64,000 nt of DNA from Fimenecus sp964557975 (GCA_964557975.1 CAZLCG010000001.1:74859-138858), one strand, 5' to 3'. Counted from the stretch's first letter, positions 24,152-32,900 are shown. Program-made: numbers and translations. Notes: generated by a model not told the origin, from the letters alone.

Positions 24152-24352
24152 TTAATTCTGTTTGCTTACGATCTTATATTCGTCGTAGGGGTTATAGTAA
24201 GGGCAGTTGAAATCGGTACAGCTTAAAAATTTTTCCATTTCGTCCTCGTCAAGGTCTATTTCGCACGAATAACAATCCGTTTCGTCGTCAAATGCGTAGT
24301 AAGAACAGCAGTCGCATCTTGATACGGGGCTTTTCTTTTTCTCTGTTTTCAT
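24152..24352 (-). CDS. Small cysteine-rich protein (DUF6472-like)
   Basis: 66 residues with seven Cys: CDCC near residue 13, CYSC near 27, then two more around LSCTDFNCPYY. Acidic and Tyr-rich centre (EIDLDEDEMEKFL). The pattern suggests a metal-binding (zinc) domain and resembles the short clostridial family DUF6472, a match made from memory. It lies 19 bases after the cyclase-family gene and is probably cotranscribed with it. No function is known. Confidence 0.65.
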   Translation of the reverse strand: MKTEKKKSPVSRCDCCSYYAFDDETDCYSCEIDLDEDEMEKFLSCTDFNCPYYNPYDEYKIVSKQN

Positions 24353-24371
24353 TTTTGCTTTCTCCCAAGGC

Positions 24372-24974
24372 TTATTTGTTGCTCCAGAAAATATAGTTGG
24401 AGATTAACAGCGCTCTTGCAAACGACGCTTCGGCTCCGCAGATTTTAACGGGCGGAGCTATTAAAAAATAGTCGCCGTTTTTCGCTTCTTCAAGATTAAG
24501 CCCCTCGAGTATTGCTATGTTCGCGCTGAGAAGCGCGCGGTGAACAGCGCCGTTTGAGTCGGGTTCTTCAACGGTAATGCCGTCCGTACCGACAAGCCCG
24601 TAGCCGAGATACGCCATAATTTCCGCCGCCGTTTGATGAAGATACGCTCTGCCCTTTGATTTTATCAAAATTCTCTTGCAGTCCCTCGGGAAGCAGTCCT
24701 CAACAAGCTGACCCGTTATGATTCCGGGCGAAACCTCAAGCACCTTGCAGGGACCTATGAATTTTTCCAAATCGTATTTTTCTATCGCGTCGCCGTCGGG
24801 CAGGAAATGAAGCGGCGCGTCAACATGCGTGCCGTTATGCAGACATGCCGATATAGAGCTTAGGTTGTAATATGATTCGTCGGATATGGTTTTGTTCTTT
24901 ATAAGCTCAGGTACGGGGTCGCCGTTAAAGACCTCCGCCGTGAGCAAATCGTTTGAAATATCGATTATTTTCAT
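24372..24974 (-). CDS. Cyclase-family metal-dependent hydrolase (kynurenine formamidase-like)
   Basis: 200 residues of the putative cyclase/KynB-like fold. The metal-binding motif HNGTHVDAPLHF is around residues 46-57, and a second conserved region is VGTDGITVEEPDSNGAVHRAL. Family members hydrolyse N-formylkynurenine or cyclic amides/lactones. No tryptophan-degradation genes are adjacent, so the substrate is open. The start is ATG 24974 (MKIIDISNDLL). A strong minus-strand promoter with an inverted repeat lies upstream. Confidence 0.88.
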   Translation of the reverse strand: MKIIDISNDLLTAEVFNGDPVPELIKNKTISDESYYNLSSISACLHNGTHVDAPLHFLPDGDAIEKYDLEKFIGPCKVLEVSPGIITGQLVEDCFPRDCKRILIKSKGRAYLHQTAAEIMAYLGYGLVGTDGITVEEPDSNGAVHRALLSANIAILEGLNLEEAKNGDYFLIAPPVKICGAEASFARALLISNYIFWSNK

Positions 24975-25006
24975 ATCGTCACCCTTTTCACATTCTTTCC
25001 GAGTTT

Positions 25007-25035
25007 ATTGTATCAGAGATAAACCTCTGTGTCAA
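25007..25035 (-). promoter_or_regulatory. Promoter with internal inverted repeat, upstream of the cyclase gene
   Basis: On the minus strand, TTGACA (25035-25030) and TACAAT (25012-25007) are 17 bases apart. The spacer holds CAGAG...CTCTG (25014-25018 and 25025-25029), a good position for a repressor. It abuts the 3' end of the upstream minus-strand gene. Confidence 0.75.
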
Positions 25036-25036
25036 A

Positions 25037-26062
25037 TTACCGTAAATTTTCTTTAAGCTCTGAAAGGGCTTGCATAAACCTTTCCTCGTTCAGGTATCCG
25101 TCCGTAAAATCACAAACGGAATTATCGGCTTCGAGAGCCTCGAAAAGCGAATAAACGGCTTCGTCCGTAAAACCGTCGCAAAGCTCGTTGTTCCATAAGA
25201 GAGAGGATTTGTCCGAAGGCTTCAATTCCTCTTGATAAAATCTCGACGCGGAGATTACGCCCGTACTCCCGAAGGGATAGGGATGCTCGCGGTTAGAGGT
25301 GAAAAACGCAAGAGAAAGCTCGGGAATCATAAGATGCTCGCAGACGTTTGGGTCTATTGAGCAGGTGCAGACGACGGCGTCCTTTCCGCATTGGTTAAAC
25401 GCTTCGGAAAGTCCTCTTATCAGTATATCTGCGACGCAGCGAAATTCATCCTTTATAACTATGACTTCCCTGCAGCTGAGCATAACGGTTTCATAGCAGG
25501 TGTGGATTCCCCACGGAGTGACGGCGCACAGGCTTTTCTTTACGCTTTTGCCCGTCCTTTCGGACTGCGAAAGGGAGTTTCTCTTTATAAAGCGAAGAAT
25601 GTAATTCAGAATCTTCGCGCGGTTTATGTATGGCGTCAGCGTTTTTTTGTTTTCATGGAAAAGCATCTTTACGGCGTTTTCAAATTTTGCCGCGTCGGAT
25701 CTAAGCTCTGACGCCTTTTTTTCGCTTAAAATTACGCTTTCGGGAAAATCGGCGGCGGTAAGATCAAAAAAGCTGTCGGTATTTACGGTTTTTACGCCTG
25801 CTTCGGGGTATGCTGAAAACAGGACGCTGTCCGCTATAAGTTCTTTTTTGGCGGGTATGTATACGGCGCAGAGCTTATCGCAGTCGTATTTTGACAGATA
25901 CCTTTCGCACAGTAAGCCTTTGTTTTCGCAGAAAAGCGCGGCTTCGCTGATAAGCTTGCTTTTAATATATGAGTTTTTGCCCTCAAGAAATATTTTTTTA
26001 ACGGCTTCGTCCTTCAGCTCGGGAAGCGATCCGCTGTTTTCGCAGGTTAAAAAGAAGTTCAT
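25037..26062 (-). CDS. Degenerate ATPase-family protein (PRK06851-like, no P-loop)
   Basis: 341 residues from ATG 26062 (MNFFLTCENSGS), which has CAGGGG upstream; an ATG 18 bases earlier overlaps that site. The C-terminal part aligns by eye with PRK06851-type P-loop proteins: CAVTPWGIHTCYETVM, then VIVIKDEFRCVADILIRGLS, then SIDPNVCEHLMIPELSLAFF. Where relatives carry GxPGTGKST, this protein has KDEFRCVAD, so ATP binding looks lost. Function unknown. It is transcribed divergently from fba. Confidence 0.6.
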   Translation of the reverse strand: MNFFLTCENSGSLPELKDEAVKKIFLEGKNSYIKSKLISEAALFCENKGLLCERYLSKYDCDKLCAVYIPAKKELIADSVLFSAYPEAGVKTVNTDSFFDLTAADFPESVILSEKKASELRSDAAKFENAVKMLFHENKKTLTPYINRAKILNYILRFIKRNSLSQSERTGKSVKKSLCAVTPWGIHTCYETVMLSCREVIVIKDEFRCVADILIRGLSEAFNQCGKDAVVCTCSIDPNVCEHLMIPELSLAFFTSNREHPYPFGSTGVISASRFYQEELKPSDKSSLLWNNELCDGFTDEAVYSLFEALEADNSVCDFTDGYLNEERFMQALSELKENLR

Positions 26063-26156
26063 TTTTATCCCCCTGCACATTCTATTCCAAAATTTTTTCG
26101 GCGTTACTCGTAAAACTGTTTAAAAATGACGAAATTGTTAAAAATTACCGTTTCGT

Positions 26157-26185
26157 TTGACATAAAGGTTAGCGTGAGTTATAAT
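26157..26185 (+). promoter_or_regulatory. Strong sigma-A promoter of fba
   Basis: Consensus TTGACA (26157-26162) and TATAAT (26180-26185) separated by exactly 17 bases. It precedes fba by 45 bases. A perfect consensus fits the high expression of a glycolytic gene. Confidence 0.9.
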
Positions 26186-26230
26186 ACAAGCGTTATAAAA
26201 CTTTTGAAATTACTCAAGGAGTGACAAAAT

Positions 26231-27166
26231 ATGCCATTGGTAACAACTACGGAAATGTTCAAAAAAGCATATGAGGGCGGTTATGCAATAGGCGCTTTCA
26301 ATGTAAATAATATGGAGATCATTCAGGGCATAACAAGAGCGGCAAAGAAGCTTGACGCACCCGTTATCCTTCAGGTTTCCGCAGGCGCAAGAAAGTATGC
26401 TTCGCACGGCTACCTTGTAGCTATGGTAAAGGCGGCTGCCGAAGAAACAGGGCTTCCCATTGCGCTTCATCTTGACCACGGTCCCGACTTTGAAACCTGC
26501 AAGGCTTGCATAGACGGCGGCTTTACTTCGGTTATGATCGACGGCAGTTCTCTCCCCTATGAGGAAAACGTCGCGCTTACAAAGATGGTCGTCGAATATG
26601 CTCACGCTCACGGCGTTGTTGTTGAGGGCGAATTGGGCACTCTTGCGGGCGTTGAGGACGATGTTGTCGTTGAAGCGGGCAATGAATCCTACACAAAGCC
26701 CGAGCAGGTATTTGATTTTGTTACAAGAACGGGCGTTGATTCGCTTGCTATCGCAATCGGCACAAGCCATGGCGCATATAAATTCAAGCCCGGTCAGAAG
26801 CCCCAGCTTCGTTTTGATATTCTTGCGGAGGTTGAAAAGAAGCTCCCCGGCTTCCCGATCGTTCTTCACGGCGCAAGCTCCGTTAATCAGGAGCATATTA
26901 AGACCATTAACGAGTTCGGCGGGCAGATGCCCGACGCTATCGGCATCCCCGAGGATATGCTCAGAAAAGCGTCCTCAATGGCTGTCTGCAAGATTAACGT
27001 CGACTCCGATATTCGTATAGCTATGACCGCGGCGATCCGCAAGCATTTCGCCGAGAATCCTGCGGACTTTGACCCGAGAAAGTATCTCACTCCCGCAAGA
27101 GATCTTATTGAGGAGGTTGTTTCTCATAAGATCAAGACCGTTCTCGGCTGTGAGGGCAAGGCGTAA
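26231..27166 (+). CDS. fba: Fructose-1,6-bisphosphate aldolase, class II
   Basis: Zinc-dependent cleavage of fructose-1,6-bisphosphate to the two triose phosphates. The 311 residues show the metal-binding HLDHGPDFETCKACIDGG region and GAFNVNNMEIIQGI at the N-terminus. ELGTLAGVEDDV and IGTSHGAYKFKPGQKP are also diagnostic. Start ATG 26231 follows AAGGAG. A gatY/kbaY-type tagatose aldolase is an alternative, but length and motifs favour Fba. Monocistronic. Confidence 0.95.
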   Translation: MPLVTTTEMFKKAYEGGYAIGAFNVNNMEIIQGITRAAKKLDAPVILQVSAGARKYASHGYLVAMVKAAAEETGLPIALHLDHGPDFETCKACIDGGFTSVMIDGSSLPYEENVALTKMVVEYAHAHGVVVEGELGTLAGVEDDVVVEAGNESYTKPEQVFDFVTRTGVDSLAIAIGTSHGAYKFKPGQKPQLRFDILAEVEKKLPGFPIVLHGASSVNQEHIKTINEFGGQMPDAIGIPEDMLRKASSMAVCKINVDSDIRIAMTAAIRKHFAENPADFDPRKYLTPARDLIEEVVSHKIKTVLGCEGKA

Positions 27167-27176
27167 TTTTAAACCA

Positions 27177-27224
27177 TATCGGGTTCAACTCCCCTCGCCT
27201 TATCGGGTTCGACTCCCCTCGCCT
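27177..27224 (+). repeat. Two tandem 24-bp units resembling a tRNA/tmRNA T-arm and acceptor
   Basis: TATCGGGTTCAACTCCCCTC plus GCCT and the next unit (with GTTCGACT) differ at one base. GGGTTCRACTCCC is the T-arm sequence typical of tmRNA. A related copy lies at 23063-23094 (sharing AAACCATATCGGGTTCAACT) and an inverted partial copy at 22934-22953. Such 3'-ends are usual attachment sites for integrases, but no integrase is seen here. Confidence 0.6.
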
Positions 27225-27238
27225 TAACATTTAAATAA

Positions 27239-27277
27239 CGGCTGTTTCAGTTTGAAATTTGAAACAGCCGTGTTTTT
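27239..27277 (+). terminator. Intrinsic terminator of fba
   Basis: CGGCTGTTTCA (27239-27249) pairs with TGAAACAGCCG (27260-27270), followed by TGTTTTTT. The gap from 27167 to 27469 otherwise holds the tandem repeat above and the murA promoter. Confidence 0.92.
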
Positions 27278-27370
27278 TACGGGATTTGCCCTGCTGCTCT
27301 CGGTCTTAAATCAATTTTAATATTTATTCCCGAAAAAAATAAAAAAATACTTTTAATTTGATTGGTACGG

Positions 27371-27379
27371 TGGTATAAT
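27371..27379 (+). promoter_or_regulatory. Extended -10 promoter of murA
   Basis: TGGTATAAT matches the extended -10 (TGn before TATAAT). No good -35 is present 17 bases upstream, as is usual for extended -10 promoters. The leader is about 85 bases. Confidence 0.6.
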
Positions 27380-27469
27380 AACCATAATAATGCGGCTTTG
27401 TAACCGTATATTGCTTTCGATATTAGAGCTTCAGTGTGTGATAAATAAAATTTAGGGAGTGAACCGTCT

Positions 27470-28765
27470 TTGGAGAAATTCGTCATTACCGGCGGTCATA
27501 AGCTTAACGGCGAGGTTACCGTCGGCGGCGCGAAAAACGCAGTAGTCGCCATACTTCCCGCAACCATTCTTGCAGAGGATGTTTGCAGAATTGAAAATAT
27601 ACCGAATATAAGCGACGTCACCTCAATGATTAAAATATTAAAATTCATGGGCGCGCATATTAAATATGTAAACAAGAATACTATTGAAATTGATACAAGA
27701 CATATAAACTCTTTTGTTGTTGAACATGAGTATTCAAAGCAGCTAAGGGCGTCGTATTACCTTATCGGCGCGCTTTTGGGCAGATTTAAGCACGCAGAGG
27801 TTGCAATGCCCGGCGGATGCTATTTGGGAGTGCGTCCCATTGATCAGCACATAAAGGGCTTTGAAGCGCTCGGCGCTACGGTGACTATGGAGGAAAACGC
27901 CATGGTCAACGCGAGAGCAGACAGACTTTTGGGAAGCTCCGTTTACCTTGACGTTGTTTCGGTAGGCGCAACTATGAACGTTATGTTGGCCGCCGTTAAG
28001 GCAAGAGGGCTTACCATTATTGAAAACGCCGCAAAAGAGCCCCATATAGTTGACCTTGCAAACTTTCTTAACACTATGGGCGCGGATGTAAGAGGCGCAG
28101 GTACGGACGTTATTAAAATCCGAGGGGTCGAAAAACTGCACGGGTGCGAATATTCGATTATTCCCGACCAGATTGAAGCGGGAACATATATGGTTGCCGC
28201 CGCAGCAACAAGGGGAAACGTGCTTGTTAAGAACGTTATTCCTAAGCATTTGGAGTCTATTACCGCAAAGCTTATTGAGTGCGGCGCGGACGTTGAGGAA
28301 TTTGACGATTCAATAAGAGTAAGCATGGACAGACGCCCCGACAAGTGCAACATTAAAACCATGCCGCATCCGGGCTTCCCGACCGATATGCAGCCGCAGT
28401 TCGCGGTGCTTCTGAGTCAGGCTGTCGGTACGAGTATTATTTCCGAAAGCGTTTGGGACAATCGGTTCCGTTATGCGGAGCAGCTTGCCCGTATGGGCGC
28501 GGTTATTCACGTCGACGGTAAAACCGCATTCATTGAAGGCGTTGAGGGGCTTCGGGGCGCTCCCATAAGAGCGGACGATTTAAGAGCGGGCGCGGCGCTG
28601 CTTATAGCAGGACTTATCGCGGCAGGCAATACCGAGATTGAAGAAATATATCATATAGAGCGCGGCTATGAGGACGTCGTTGAAAAATTCCGACGGTTAG
28701 GCGCTGAGATTGAACGGTGCGAATTTCCGGACAGCGACCGAAAGGTTAATTTGAGCGTCGGATAA
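27470..28765 (+). CDS. murA: UDP-N-acetylglucosamine 1-carboxyvinyltransferase
   Basis: First committed step of peptidoglycan synthesis: transfers enolpyruvate from PEP to UDP-GlcNAc. The 431 residues hold the catalytic Cys117 in PGGCYLGVRPIDQH and the N-terminal GGAKNAVVAILPATIL. The Cys form is fosfomycin-sensitive (family knowledge). The start is TTG 27470 after AGGGAG. Firmicutes often carry two MurA paralogs; which one this is cannot be said. It is followed by a stem-loop at 28778-28821. Confidence 0.95.
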   Translation: MEKFVITGGHKLNGEVTVGGAKNAVVAILPATILAEDVCRIENIPNISDVTSMIKILKFMGAHIKYVNKNTIEIDTRHINSFVVEHEYSKQLRASYYLIGALLGRFKHAEVAMPGGCYLGVRPIDQHIKGFEALGATVTMEENAMVNARADRLLGSSVYLDVVSVGATMNVMLAAVKARGLTIIENAAKEPHIVDLANFLNTMGADVRGAGTDVIKIRGVEKLHGCEYSIIPDQIEAGTYMVAAAATRGNVLVKNVIPKHLESITAKLIECGADVEEFDDSIRVSMDRRPDKCNIKTMPHPGFPTDMQPQFAVLLSQAVGTSIISESVWDNRFRYAEQLARMGAVIHVDGKTAFIEGVEGLRGAPIRADDLRAGAALLIAGLIAAGNTEIEEIYHIERGYEDVVEKFRRLGAEIERCEFPDSDRKVNLSVG

Positions 28766-28777
28766 GATAGGCATATG

Positions 28778-28821
28778 AGAGCCGAACAAGATGTGTTTTA
28801 ATGCATATTGAGTTCGGCTCT
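28778..28821 (+). promoter_or_regulatory. Stem-loop after murA without T-run
   Basis: AGAGCCGAAC (28778-28787) pairs perfectly with GTTCGGCTCT (28812-28821) around a 24-base loop. No T-run follows, so it is not a standard intrinsic terminator. It sits 38 bases before the gltX ribosome-binding site. It may protect the 3' end or regulate gltX. Confidence 0.5.
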
Positions 28822-28868
28822 GCTGAAATTAAAATTGATTTTAAGTTTGACCGTGTGAGGTGTTTTTG

Positions 28869-30539
28869 TTGGATTACAACAGGCTTGCAGAGCTTCTTTT
28901 TCCCGATATTACAAAAACTCCGGATTATTATGAGGAAAAATATCCCGAAAGGAATTTAAAGGAGGGCGCAAGGGTTACGAGATTTGCGCCGAGTCCGACG
29001 GGCTATCTGCATTTGGGCGGGCTTTTCGGCGCGCTTACCGATTTTATTACGGCAAAAGCGACGGGCGGAGTTTCGTATATCAGAATTGAAGATACCGATA
29101 AGAAAAGGGAAATCGAGGACGGTGTGTCCGCGATTATCGACGGCTTTAACGCCTTCGGGATCGAGTTTGACGAGGGCGTTACGGGGCTTAACGCCGAGAA
29201 GGGCGATTACGGACCTTATACGCAGTCGAAAAGAGTTGAAATATATAAAACCGTTGCGAAAAGCCTTGTGAAAAAAGGGCTTGCCTACCCCTGCTTTTGC
29301 ACCGCCGAGGAATTGTCCGAGCTTCGCGACAGGCAGGAGAAGGAAGGGGCTTTAATAAGAGGCTATTTCGGGAAATACGCAAAATGCCGCGATTTGAGCC
29401 TTGAAGCCGTCGAAGAAAACTTGAAAGCAGGCAAGCCGTATGTGCTTCGTTTCCGTTCCGACGGCGACGTGAATAAGAGAATAATTTTTGAGGACGTTAT
29501 CAGGGGAAAAATAGAAATGCCCGAAAATATAATCGACGAGGTGCTTTTAAAGAGCGACGGCGTTCCTACATATCATTTTGCCCATGTTTGCGACGACCAT
29601 TTTATGAGGACTACGCACGTTATAAGGGGTGAGGAATGGATTTCCTCAGTACCCAAGCATATAGCTCTTTTCAAGGCGTGCGGATATAAAGTACCGAAAT
29701 ACGCCCACACTCCGCAGGTCATGAAAATAGATGAGGAGGACGGCACGAAGCGTAAGCTCTCAAAGAGGAAGGACCCCGAAGCGGCTGTGAGTTATTTTGT
29801 CGATAAGGGGTATCCGTCCGAGGCGGTTATCGAATACCTTATGACGCTTTTAAATTCCAATTTTGAGGATTGGCGCAGGGCGAATAAGACCGAGGACATT
29901 ATAAAATTCCCGTTCAATCTGAAAAAAATGAGCGTGAGCGGCTGCCTGTTCGACCTGTGTAAGCTCAACGACATAAGTAAAAATATTATATCGGTTATGA
30001 CTGCCGACGAGGTTTACGGCAGGACGCTCGAATGGGCTTTTAAATACGATAGGGAGTATTATGAGATTTTAAATGACGGCAAGCAGCTTGCTTTGAGCGT
30101 TATAAGCCTTGACAGGGGCGGTAAAAAGCCCCGTAAGGATATTGCAAGGTGGGACGAGGTCCGCGATTATTTTTCATATATGTTCGACTCTCTCTATGTT
30201 AAAAATTACGCCCTGCCCGAAAATATCGGCGCCGAGGACGCAGGTTCGCTGATAAAGGATTATATTTCGGTATATTCCGAGACAGACGAAAAGGACGTTT
30301 GGTTTCAAAAAATCAAAGAGCTTTGCGTTCCCCACGGGTTTACGCCGGAGGTAAAGGAATATAAGCGGAATCCCGAAGCCTTTAAGGGACATGTCGGCGA
30401 CGTTTCGACAGTTATCAGAGTTGCCGTAACGGGCAGGACGAATACGCCCGATCTGTATACAATAATGAAGCTTTTGGGCAGGGAAAGGATTATGTCAAGA
30501 CTTACCGACGCGGCGGAATACTACGGGGAGATGAAATAA
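28869..30539 (+). CDS. gltX: Glutamyl-tRNA synthetase
   Basis: Charges tRNA-Glu with glutamate. HIGH motif: RFAPSPTGYLHLGG; KMSKS: KRKLSKRKD. 556 residues from TTG 28869, chosen because GAGG ends 8 bases before it; the GTG at 28860 overlaps that site. Longer than the usual 470-490 residue bacterial GluRS, with an N-terminal extension of about 30 residues (MDYNRLAELLFPDITKTPDY). It is one base before glnS. The GluRS/GlnRS pair implies direct charging of tRNA-Gln, so this GluRS need not misacylate it. Confidence 0.95.
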   Translation: MDYNRLAELLFPDITKTPDYYEEKYPERNLKEGARVTRFAPSPTGYLHLGGLFGALTDFITAKATGGVSYIRIEDTDKKREIEDGVSAIIDGFNAFGIEFDEGVTGLNAEKGDYGPYTQSKRVEIYKTVAKSLVKKGLAYPCFCTAEELSELRDRQEKEGALIRGYFGKYAKCRDLSLEAVEENLKAGKPYVLRFRSDGDVNKRIIFEDVIRGKIEMPENIIDEVLLKSDGVPTYHFAHVCDDHFMRTTHVIRGEEWISSVPKHIALFKACGYKVPKYAHTPQVMKIDEEDGTKRKLSKRKDPEAAVSYFVDKGYPSEAVIEYLMTLLNSNFEDWRRANKTEDIIKFPFNLKKMSVSGCLFDLCKLNDISKNIISVMTADEVYGRTLEWAFKYDREYYEILNDGKQLALSVISLDRGGKKPRKDIARWDEVRDYFSYMFDSLYVKNYALPENIGAEDAGSLIKDYISVYSETDEKDVWFQKIKELCVPHGFTPEVKEYKRNPEAFKGHVGDVSTVIRVAVTGRTNTPDLYTIMKLLGRERIMSRLTDAAEYYGEMK

Positions 30540-30540
30540 A

Positions 30541-32190
30541 ATGGAAGAGACCAAAGCCTCAAATTTTATACATGATTTTATAGATAAGGATATTGAGGAC
30601 GGCGTTTACGACAGGGTTCAGACGCGTTTCCCACCCGAGCCGAACGGATACCTGCATATAGGTCACGCAAAGGCTGTCTGCATAAATTTCGGGACGGCGG
30701 AAAAATACGGGGGCGTGTGCAACCTGCGCCTTGACGACACCAATCCCTCAAAGGAGGACGTTGAGTATATCGACGCCATCAAGGAGGATATCGAATGGCT
30801 CGGCTTTAAGTGGGATAACTGCTATTATGCGTCAAGCTATTTTGATTTCATCTATGAGTGCGCCGTTAAGCTTATCAAGGCGGGCAAGGCTTATGTTGAC
30901 GATTTGACTGCCGATGAAATCAGAGAATACAGGGGAACGCTCACCGAATCGGGTAAGCCCAGCCCGTACCGCGACAGAACAGTCCGCCAAAATCTTATTC
31001 TGTTCTCCAATATGACAAAGGGCAAATATGAAAACGGCAAGAAGGTTCTGAGGGCAAAAATTGATATGTCCTCGCCCAATATGAATATGCGCGATCCCGT
31101 TATTTACAGAATTGCGCACATAACTCACCATCAGACGGGCGACAAATGGTGCGTTTATCCTATGTACGATTTTGCGCATCCGCTGTCGGACTATAAAGAG
31201 GGCGTTACACATTCTCTGTGCTCGCTTGAATTTGAAAACCACAGACCGCTTTACGATTGGTTTTTAAAGGAGCTGGGGTTTGAAAATCCGCCGAGGCAGA
31301 TAGAATTTGCAAGGCTTAACCTTAACTACAGCGTTACAAGCAAGAGAAAATGCCTTGAGCTTGTAAACAGGGGTATTGTAAGCGGCTGGGATGACCCGAG
31401 AATGGCTACTTTAAGCGGTATGAGAAGAAGGGGCTACCCTGCAAAGGCTGTGCGTGATTTCTGCGATAAAATCGGCGTTTCAAAGGCTTATTCGGTGGTC
31501 GACGCGGGGCTTCTCGAAGCGTGTGTAAGGGATGTTTTAAACGACACGGCACCGAGGGCTATGGCTGTGCTTGACCCCGTCAGGCTTGAAATTGAAAATT
31601 ATCCCGAAGGGCAGACCGAGGAGCTTGAGGTTGAGGTTCACCCCGACCATCCCGAAATGGGAACAAGAAAGATTACTTTTTCAAGGCATCTGCTCGTTGA
31701 GCGCGAGGACTTTATGGCTGAGCCTGTTAAAAAGTATTTCAGGCTTTATCCGGGTAACGAGGTAAGGCTCAAGGGCGCGTATTTTGTAAAATGCACGGGC
31801 TTTGAGACGGACTTCTTCGGTAATGTAAAGGTTATTTACTGCACCTACGATCCGAAGTCGAGGGGCGGAAATTCACCTGACGGGCGCAAGGTTAAGGGTA
31901 CTATTCACTGGGTCAATGCGGACGACTGCTTAAGGGCAACCGTAAATATGTACGACAGGCTTTTTAACGTGCCCAATCCCGCGGACGGGGAAAATTTTAT
32001 TGATAATGTCAACCCCGATTCGCTCAAGGTGCTTTCAAACTGCGCTGTCGAGGGCGGTCTTATATCCGCTGAACCGGGAGAGGTGTTCCAATTTATGCGT
32101 AAGGGTTATTTCTGCGTTGATAAAGACTCGGCTCATGACAAAAAAATATTTAATCTTACCGTTGCCCTTAACTCTTCATGGGGCAAATAA
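30541..32190 (+). CDS. glnS: Glutaminyl-tRNA synthetase
   Basis: Charges tRNA-Gln directly. 549 residues with the GlnRS-specific HIGH region FPPEPNGYLHIGHAKA, the KMSKS-like VTSKRK and the anticodon-binding barrel region (IHWVNADDCLRATVNMYDRL). GlnRS is patchy in Firmicutes, most of which use the GatCAB amidation route; here it sits directly after gltX, one base apart. Start is ATG 30541. No sign of the YqeY-like C-terminal extension found in some bacteria. Confidence 0.95.
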   Translation: MEETKASNFIHDFIDKDIEDGVYDRVQTRFPPEPNGYLHIGHAKAVCINFGTAEKYGGVCNLRLDDTNPSKEDVEYIDAIKEDIEWLGFKWDNCYYASSYFDFIYECAVKLIKAGKAYVDDLTADEIREYRGTLTESGKPSPYRDRTVRQNLILFSNMTKGKYENGKKVLRAKIDMSSPNMNMRDPVIYRIAHITHHQTGDKWCVYPMYDFAHPLSDYKEGVTHSLCSLEFENHRPLYDWFLKELGFENPPRQIEFARLNLNYSVTSKRKCLELVNRGIVSGWDDPRMATLSGMRRRGYPAKAVRDFCDKIGVSKAYSVVDAGLLEACVRDVLNDTAPRAMAVLDPVRLEIENYPEGQTEELEVEVHPDHPEMGTRKITFSRHLLVEREDFMAEPVKKYFRLYPGNEVRLKGAYFVKCTGFETDFFGNVKVIYCTYDPKSRGGNSPDGRKVKGTIHWVNADDCLRATVNMYDRLFNVPNPADGENFIDNVNPDSLKVLSNCAVEGGLISAEPGEVFQFMRKGYFCVDKDSAHDKKIFNLTVALNSSWGK

Positions 32191-32203
32191 AGGGGAAATG
32201 ATT

Positions 32204-32893
32204 ATGGGTAAAGAGAAAGCGAAGATATTAAAGCCCAAAACGACAGGTATGGACATTTTTTACAGAATCGTTATGGCTTTGGCGGCGTTGGCTGTTCCGA
32301 TCGCCGCGGTTTTCTGTAAGCTTATTCATTTTATAGTTGAGTCCGACCTGTTTGCGCTTATCGCAGAGCTTCAGGGCAATACCGAGGACACGGGCGCAAC
32401 CGAGGATAAGTTCAGCATTTATTATGTCTGGAAAACCTTTGGCGATGGAATCAGAAACGCGGGCGCTGACGGCAGCGGTAATGTTTGGGAGTCTGTAAGC
32501 GAAATTCACGCGCCGATTATTGCAACGCTTGTTTTCTTTGCGATTGCAATCGTAATCGCGCTTGTAATATTCTTTTTTTCGTGCTTCTCGAATAAAAAGA
32601 AAATTCCTTTGGCGCTGTCGGCGGCAGGCATTGTCTCGGTAATATGTATGTATATCTCGTTCAATGCCGTTGCATCGCCTATCGTTGCAGGGGATATATC
32701 GCTCGGCGTGTTCTTTGAGTCGTCGATCGTTTCGGCAATTCTGCCTTATATAGCAAGCTTTTCGCTGCTGCGTCTGTCAGACGCATTCTTTGTTATGCTG
32801 TTTTTGTACATAGGTATGGCGGTCTGGGCAGGAGCGAATATAATAATCAATTTGGACGACGCGCCGAAAACGCCGAAAAAATCAAATAAATAA
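32204..32893 (+). CDS. Hypothetical membrane protein, four predicted TM segments
   Basis: 229 residues from ATG 32204 (MGKEKAKILKPKTTG), with AGGGG 8 bases upstream; ATG 32198 is too close to it. Hydrophobic segments near residues 20-46, 108-130, 136-160 and 180-215, an acidic outer loop (NTEDTGATEDKF) and a Lys-rich C-terminal tail. Not recognised. It is 13 bases after glnS and probably cotranscribed. The overlapping longer frame inside glnS is ignored. Confidence 0.75.
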   Translation: MGKEKAKILKPKTTGMDIFYRIVMALAALAVPIAAVFCKLIHFIVESDLFALIAELQGNTEDTGATEDKFSIYYVWKTFGDGIRNAGADGSGNVWESVSEIHAPIIATLVFFAIAIVIALVIFFFSCFSNKKKIPLALSAAGIVSVICMYISFNAVASPIVAGDISLGVFFESSIVSAILPYIASFSLLRLSDAFFVMLFLYIGMAVWAGANIIINLDDAPKTPKKSNK

Positions 32894-32900
32894 CGGATTA

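Noticed and set aside
27171..27226. A real tRNA or tmRNA gene at the T-arm-like repeat.
   Set aside because: Only the 3' end resemblance exists; no D-arm, anticodon arm or matching 5' acceptor strand is present.
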